From NCBI GenBank assembly GCA_013397115.1, contig VWZW01002461.1, forward strand, positions 119,438 through 183,437: a stretch of 64,000 nt of DNA. Direction: 5' to 3'. Below the pieces are notes generated by a model. It had not been told where the DNA came from. It searched no databases and saw only the letters and a list, made by a program, of their open reading frames with translations. The number at the start of each line of letters is the position of its first letter. The stretch's first letter is position 1. The position numbers and the translations under genes are program-made. Shown here piece after piece: positions 58,801 through 64,000 of the stretch. This DNA is from Edolisoma coerulescens. Its lineage: Eukaryota; Chordata; Aves; Passeriformes; Campephagidae.

Positions 58801-61800
58801 CTAAACATGCCTGATTTCAGTTGTGCAGGAGTTCCACCTTTTATTAAAAGAAAAAATTATAAACTTTAAACAAAGACTCGCTCTCATTTGTGCTGCAGTA
58901 AGTCTGCATTGCATTGCACCTCTAAAGCAGCAACCATGAGATGATGCTTTTTCAAACACAGAGTCACCCCCGGCCTCTGCAAGGAAGCCTGGTAAGTCCA
59001 GCGAGGTTTGTTCACAGTTGCTTTAGCAGCAAGAGCTTTGCTGTATGAAAAGGCTCAGGGGGAGCTGGAAGCAAGGCAGAGCTGTGCTGTGCAGCTGCAA
59101 TCGCCCTTGCCAGCAGAGCATCCGTGTTTGTGGAAAGACGCTGTCCCAGGTACCTCGTGAAATCTGCACCTGTGCCAGCAGAGTGCCTGCAAAGGAGAGT
59201 TTCTCTTTCCCTCCTGGTTTCCCGCCCGGCAGGTTGCCATGCGTGGTGCTGCCAGTGGGGTTTGTGTGCTGTGGGGACTCTCACAGCTACCAGGAGGTGT
59301 GGAACAGTTACAAAAGGAAAAATGATGGGGCCCCTTGCACTGAAGTCAAGAGTGGGGCAATGTGGGAGAGGCCAGACATGCTTGTGAGCAGCCACAGCCC
59401 CCTCAGCTCCTAAGGCTGCCTCCACTGGCGAGTTGCCATCCCCTCAAACTGCTTCTTGCTTCAGGCCAGGCCCCACACAACTCTTTTCAATCAACAATTC
59501 ACATTTCTGTGGTGACTCTAGAATCGAAGAATACCCATCAATGAATAATCTTTGTACAGGCACAATTTAGGGTCCTGAAATGCAAATTAAAACACTTCTG
59601 GTTTCCATGCTTTCATGAGTAGCTCTCACCTGCCTGAAATACTTGCTGCTCAGTTTGCCAGTCTGGGGGTATTTTTTTTCTCCATTTATTTGTCAGGGGC
59701 TTCATTCTGTCTGGGGTGGTGCAGCTGTTGTGGTCCACCACTGCATGAGATGTGCAGAGCACTCCTGCTTTCCTGTGCAGTCCTGATGCCACTCGGATGT
59801 TGTAGGAAGCAGTGCAAACTCACTGTGCCTGCCTGGCTGCACCCTGGTAACTTTGGACAAAGTTTGGGCAGCTACAGCTAAATTTGTTGGATGGAGGAAC
59901 ACTCACAGAGAGTTACATTTCTTGTTACATGGAAAGCGGGATCTGATCAGAGGGCAGAGACCCAAATCAGGGCCATGCAGAGAGCCAGCAGCACTCCTGT
60001 CTAGAAGTTAATGAAAACAAATACGATGATTTACTTCAATCAGTTGCCCATTCCATATGTTGCAAACCACAACCAAGTGTGCAGCTGGTGAAATACCTAC
60101 GTGCAGTCCCTGTTGAGCCCCTTCTGCCAGCTCAGATGAGGGGGTGTCGCTCGTTTTGGGTGAGGATGGGAGGGATATGGGATGGGAGGTATCTGCTCCT
60201 AGGAGCCAGCAGATATTTTGCAAGAGGGACAGAGAAGAGGAAATAAGAAGTGTAGCATTCAGACCCAAAGCAAAGTGTCAACTTCAGTGGGATTCTTCTG
60301 CAAATAAATGTGCATGTGGGTGTGAGCAGATCGCGTCCAGCAGAATGACAGGAATGCAGATGAGTGGTGCCAGCAGAGGGTCTGGTGCACTCGCACAGCC
60401 CCTGTGTTTGTGGGAGAGAGCAGCATCCCCCAGGCTGCTGGATCCCTCTGGCTGGGGTGGGAGTGGCAGGTGGGCAGGAGGGCCTGTGGGTAACCCTCCT
60501 GCACTGCCCCTGAGGGTGTGAGGAGGGGTAAAGCACCTGGGGGCTGGGGCTCGTCCTGGGAGGTGCCATCTCTGCCCACCCCTCTGAAGAGAGGGGGACT
60601 GGCACCCCTCTGGACAGAACACCCTCACCCCTGAGGACGCTGCTGGAGCCCAGTGACCCTCAGGCTCTCCCTCCTGGCCTTTGCACACAGGAAGATGTAC
60701 AGCTCCCTCTGNAGGGGTTCAAAGGCAGGAATAAGGGTCCCTGCACTGGGGACTACTGTAAGTCCTGTGCCTTCAGACAATGACTGGGCATATGGCCAAG
60801 GGGGTGGGAGGGGAAGGAACTCTGTGTGAAGACTGGGGAGGAATTCAGTCCCTGCTCAGCCTTATCCAAATGGAGCCTGAGTGGGAAGCCTACGAGTCTG
60901 TAGTGGGCATGGGTGGTGTCTGCTGCCACCTGTAACTCTGTTCTAGCCTGCAAGAGAGGGATTTGGAGTTGAATGTGGTAACCAAGGGAGATGGGCCCTG
61001 TCAAAACCAAAGTGAGAAGTATCCCAGCAGACCTCTTCCCATCCTGCTTACATGTGCTCCTTCTCCTCTCCTCTGTGCAGAGAGATGCCAGCAGCCCCAG
61101 TGGGACCCACAGCTCCAGTTTAGCCCAAACCAGAATTTCTACTGGGTCGGTGAAGAGGTGACACTGAGCTGCTTTATGAGCAACACTCCTCCCCCTTCTG
61201 TGATCAGATGTGCAAACAGGATTTCTCCAAGTTGGAAGGATGCTTGGGAGGTGAAGAACATTTGGGGAACATGGCAGAGGTTGGCAGAGAACCTGACCTG
61301 CACCACGGGTAAGTTGGGGACCAGTAGGTCTCCCCTGCTACATGCACTTCTCGCTGTGGACAGAACCTGGACATGCTGCCGTATCTGTGAGACACCTTGG
61401 GCACAGCCCAGAGTCAGGTCCCAGCTGGGAGCAGTCTCCACGATGGAGAGGGTTAGAAGCCTTCAGTGTGGCACAGGTTTTCTCTGTCCCTGCATCTCCT
61501 CCCAATCTATTTCCGAGTTGTATGTCTTGGGAAAGTTGGAGGGGGACAGATCCTGCCCCTCAGTTCACCTCTCTCCCAGTGTCCTGTATCACCTCCTTGC
61601 CCAGGCACGTGCTCTTTTTCTGCCCTTGGGGGTCCTTGGGTTTCCTCATGGTGTTGAATGCCAATATTAACCACAGTTAATCATGAACAAGCCTTGGTCC
61701 CTCTCCTGCCCGAGCATTGCCTGTCTGAGAAGGACTCTCACACTCTCTCCCTGACAGCAAAATGCCCAAAACCTCAGTGGGATGCAAGACTTCAGTTTTC

Positions 61801-63941
61801 AGAAGACGAAAGTGAATACCCACAGAATAGAGAACTGACACTGACCTGTCCTGAAGGTCTCAAGCTTTCCTTCCCCAAGGTCAAATGTACAAAGGAACAG
61901 CTTCAGGGAGTGAGTTCTGGAGAACCAGTCTATGGACATGCCTGGTGGGGCAGGAGCAGCACAGGTGCCTGGACACGTATTGAAGGGGCCATGCTGTGTA
62001 TGGGTAAGTGAGGCTGCAGCAGCTCTCCCACGTCTCCCCTCTACCTTCACCCTCCTTGGGGCTGTGGTGCCTGTGCAAACTGCTGAAGAGGACAACCCAG
62101 CCAGGAGACAGCAGACCAGGTAGTACTAGCTGGGCAAGCTGAAAGCTCCTGCAGTGGTTCCTGAGCCGGGTGCCTGGGCCTGGGGCAGGATCCAAGGCTG
62201 CCACCCAGGTGCCCATGGAGGTTCCATTATCTTTGTTGTGCCTTCAGGTGCCACCCTGGAGTGCACAGGTCTGCTTGTTCCCCTGATAGCCCATGGATAA
62301 GGGACCTGGGGGACATCTGCACTTGCAGGAGCTGGAGCAGAGGGGAATGGAGGGGGGCCTGATGGTGCAGGGCTGGCTTGGCCTTTGGCATTGGGACAGG
62401 AGGCTGTATGGGAGGATCTTGGGGAGGAGCAATGCTGTCCATCAGGGGATGGGGATGCAGAGCTGTTCCATGCAGAGACAGAGCTGTGCTCACTGTAGGT
62501 GCAGCAGCGCCCAGGAGAGATGGGCAGGGAGACATAACATGGGAATATCCCTGGTTTGGGCTGTGGGAGGTGGATAGGATTGACCACAGACAGAAGTGGA
62601 TGGATAGGGGACGTTCATGGATGAGTGGTCCTTCACAATTTCCATGCACAAAGAAAGCTCCCTCCCAACAAGCCTTGCCCTCAGGTCACGTCCCAGCAGA
62701 TGGATGTGTCACATTCCTTCTCCCTTCAGAGGCTGGAGGGGTTGTTAGGGATTTCTCTCCCAGCACTCATCCATACCCCACTTCATAATCTCATTACCTC
62801 CCAGCTCATCTAACACCCTCTTTCACCTCTGCCAGAAATGTGCCAAAGGCCCCTGTGGGACTCCAGACTCCAGCTGTCTCCAGACCAGGAGAGTTACGGG
62901 AAGGATGAGAAAGTGATGCTGAGCTGTCCTGAAGGTTTCCAGCCATCCTTCACTGAAATCGAATGTCAGAGTAAACGCCAGTATGATTATAGGAAACCAG
63001 TGTACAGAGAATTTTGGCTTGGAAGAGACTCAAGCTATTCCTGGGTCCCCATTCAGTCCAATGTGGAGTGCATCGGTAAGGGAGGGATCAGGAGCAGGGT
63101 AGTCCTTTGCAGGGGGGGATCCTGAGAACATGTCAGAGGGGGGACAGCATGGGAAGGTCACGGTTTTTTCTTGGGCCCAGTGCTGTGATGTTGGTGGCTG
63201 TGGAAGCAGCTCCTGCTTCCAGGCCAGGATGAAATGTCTCCTGTTGTGCTCTCCCATGGCACCAAAGGATGACTGCAGCCACACAGCTCAGAGAGTTTGA
63301 GGGAGGCAGGATCCCTCTGCTGCTTCCTGTGAGCTGTGATGTAGCCCAGCAGGGACACACTCTCCTGGCTTCCCTCTGCTCTGCCAAAATGTCCTCATTG
63401 CTTGACTGAACAGGTGCATGAGGTTGTCTCACTGGAGAAATTCACCCAAAGGTTCACATTCAGTTTCCTAGTGCACCTTGATCCCAAACTCCTCCTGCTC
63501 CCCTTCAAGAGAGCTGCAGTGCCCACCTTCAGTCTCTCACTTTCCCTCCCACCGGGCTGGGCAGTGAGCAAGGTTGTCTGACTGCAGCATCCTTGCATGG
63601 CCGAGGTGGGAAGGGAATAGAGTGACCTTCTGGCAATCTTTCCTTCACAGAAGTCCTCCAGGTTGTCCCCGGGACCTTTGAGATTTCCAGCACCAGCATC
63701 AAACTGAACTGGACCTGCAGGTTCCCTGCTGCCTGCCAGGGCTTGAGGGCCATGTGCCGGCTGGCAGCACCTTCCTCCCCTCCCTGTGAGGCTGAGGAGG
63801 TGAAAGGAGAGCAGATGTTACGTGGCCAGGAGGGAACATTCACCTGCTCCCCTTTGCAGCCCTTCACTGAGTACAGTGTCACCATCGAAGTGCCCTTCAG
63901 CACAGTCATATATGGAAAACAGGAAAGAACGAAAGAAACAG
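52781..63941 (+). CDS. Sushi (CCP) x3 and fibronectin III receptor-like protein, partial (3' end outside window)
   Basis: Candidate exons 52781-52883, 61081-61308, 61758-62003, 62836-63075 and 63651-63941. They encode a signal peptide, three sushi domains and one FN3-like domain. Every internal exon is symmetric phase 1-1 and the signal exon ends in phase 1, so all join in frame. This is the standard architecture of a modular extracellular protein. The product would enter the secretory pathway and act outside or on the cell surface. N-glycosylation motifs lie in sushi 1 (NLT) and in FN3 (NWT). No stop, transmembrane segment or cytoplasmic domain has been reached by 64000, so the class (receptor kinase, receptor phosphatase, adhesion protein, secreted factor) is open. 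I do not recognise the family. The sushi and FN3 exons are well supported; the link to the signal exon across an 8.2 kb intron is inference, and exons may be missing. Confidence 0.65.
54283..54375 (+). CDS. Weak candidate exon (symmetric phase 1-1)
   Basis: Bounded by a good acceptor (CTTCTCTTGCAG at 54282) and a donor-like GCAGG|GTAAAG after 54375. Read in the phase of the neighbouring exons it is open and encodes about 30 polar residues rich in Gly, Glu and Lys. It could extend the linker between the signal peptide and the first sushi domain. Equally it could be chance, as there is no domain and no homology. Confidence 0.2.
54481..54516 (+). repeat. 15-bp tandem repeat, about 2.4 copies
   Basis: The unit GAGCAGTGCAGGGAA is repeated exactly twice, plus a partial third copy. 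Confidence 0.9.
55363..55480 (+). repeat. Duplicated segment, copy 1 (pairs with 57261-57404)
   Basis: Starts GAGATGCTCTAAGACCCAT and contains TTGCTTTTCTTAGCTCCTCT followed by CAGCAAGC and CATGGCAT. The same order occurs in copy 2 in direct orientation 1.9 kb away. Copy 1 lacks about 26 bp in the middle. I do not recognise the repeat family. Confidence 0.85.
57261..57404 (+). repeat. Duplicated segment, copy 2 (pairs with 55363-55480)
   Basis: Starts GAGATGCTCTTAGACCCAT and ends ATTAAACACAGC. Its central 20 bp (TTGCTTTTCTTAGCTCCTCT) is identical to copy 1. Flanks of the two copies do not match, so the duplicated unit is short or it is a dispersed repeat. Confidence 0.85.
58015..58746 (+). 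mobile_element. CR1 LINE fragment with reverse-transcriptase region and internal deletion
   Basis: The 5' portion (to about 58560) is CR1 ORF2 reverse-transcriptase sequence: 'AACTACAGGCCAGTCAGTCT', 'AAGATCATGGAGCAG', 'CATCTACCTGGACCTGTGCA' and 'GATTTGATGGATGGACCACT'. Near 58570 it jumps to the 3' end ('CAGAGAAGCTGTGGATGCCC'), running to the tail CCATTCTATGC. The ORF has frameshifts and stops, so the copy is dead. A much larger segment than the other CR1 pieces here. Confidence 0.92.
61081..61308 (+). CDS. Sushi (CCP) domain 1 exon
   Basis: Encodes one sushi domain starting RCQQPQWDPQLQF, with cysteines at domain positions 2, 30, 43 and 73 and a Trp before the last cysteine, as the fold requires (C1-C3 and C2-C4 disulphides). 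It has an NLT glycosylation motif beside the last Cys. Acceptor CTCTGTGCAG at 61080, donor CACGG|GTAAGT after 61308. Phase 1 in and out. Compared with domains 2 and 3 it has a shorter C3-C4 loop and lacks the CPEG motif after C2. Confidence 0.85.
61758..62003 (+). CDS. Sushi (CCP) domain 2 exon
   Basis: Starts KCPKPQWDARLQFS, a clear paralogue of domain 1. Cysteines at positions 2, 30, 43 and 80, with CPEGLKLSFP after the second Cys. Acceptor TCCCTGACAG at 61757, donor ATGG|GTAAGT after 62003. Phase 1 in and out. Confidence 0.85.
62836..63075 (+). CDS. Sushi (CCP) domain 3 exon
   Basis: Starts MCQRPLWDSRLQLS; cysteines at positions 2, 30, 43 and 78. CPEGFQPSFTEIEC closely mirrors domain 2, suggesting these two are the most recent duplicates. 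Acceptor CCTCTGCCAG at 62835, donor ATCG|GTAAGG after 63075. Phase 1 in and out. Confidence 0.85.
63651..63941 (+). CDS. Fibronectin type III-like domain exon, Cys-rich
   Basis: About 97 residues. An N-terminal VPGTFEI, the B-strand Trp in SIKLNWTC and the F-strand signature LQPFTEYSVTIEV fit a fibronectin III fold. It has five cysteines, unusual for FN3, and an NWT glycosylation motif. Acceptor TTCCTTCACAG at 63650, donor ACAG|GTGTGT after 63941. Phase 1 in and out. The donor is not optimal, and the frame stays open 19 bp further to a TGA at 63959-63961. Confidence 0.75.
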
Positions 63942-64000
63942 GTGTGTGTCCACCTACATGAGATACAGAAGTGCCTTTCACCTGTCAGCTCATCGAGAGC

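Larger units (their letters stand above)
52884..61080 (+). other. Presumed long first intron of the sushi/FN3 gene
   Basis: About 8.2 kb without a clear sushi or FN3 exon. It contains a weak candidate exon (54283-54375), small tandem repeats, a duplicated segment (55363-55480 and 57261-57404), an internally deleted CR1 (58015-58746) and an ambiguous base at 60712. If the signal exon does not belong to this gene, the stretch is intergenic. Confidence 0.4.

Noticed and set aside
1..64000. CRISPR arrays, operons, tRNA or rRNA genes
   Set aside because: No regularly spaced repeats of CRISPR type and no tRNA or rRNA signatures seen; the window is vertebrate nuclear DNA.

Overview
This window is vertebrate nuclear DNA, almost certainly from a bird. 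Two things support that. The interspersed repeats are avian CR1 LINE pieces with the typical tail (CATTCTATGATTCT or ATTCTGTGATTCT). One solo LTR starts TGTAGTGGGTTGA, a start I associate with songbird ERVL-type LTRs, so a passerine is my best guess (inference). There are no bacterial-style genes; coding sequence is split into exons with GT/AG borders. The assembly has one N gap (2134-2992) and single Ns at 7637, 19429, 43238 and 60712.

Layout. 1-29 kb: no protein-coding exon recognised. I read it as the upstream region or long 5' introns of RUSC2. It holds two solo LTRs with perfect target-site duplications (439-1593 and 23388-23688), several CR1 pieces and a CpG-rich block near 9.95-10.65 kb that could be a promoter or first exon. 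29.35-46.6 kb: the complete coding part of RUSC2 (iporin), plus strand, 11 coding exons. They encode about 1614 residues if one extra base at an N is ignored, followed by a 1.4 kb 3' UTR with an AATAAA signal. 46.6-52.7 kb: intergenic, with two CR1 pieces and some weak coding-like relics. 52.8-64 kb: a second plus-strand gene, open at the right edge. It has a signal-peptide exon, an 8 kb intron, three paralogous sushi (CCP) exons and one fibronectin III-like exon, all of the same splice phase.

The RUSC2 product is a cytosolic RUN/SH3 adaptor of vesicle traffic. The second gene encodes the ectodomain of a secreted or membrane receptor that I cannot match to a named family. It sits where mammals have FAM166B and TESK1 next to RUSC2, and it is the most interesting object here. 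Nothing in the sequence links the two genes functionally. All exon borders were derived by hand from reading frame and splice-site sequence, without transcripts.
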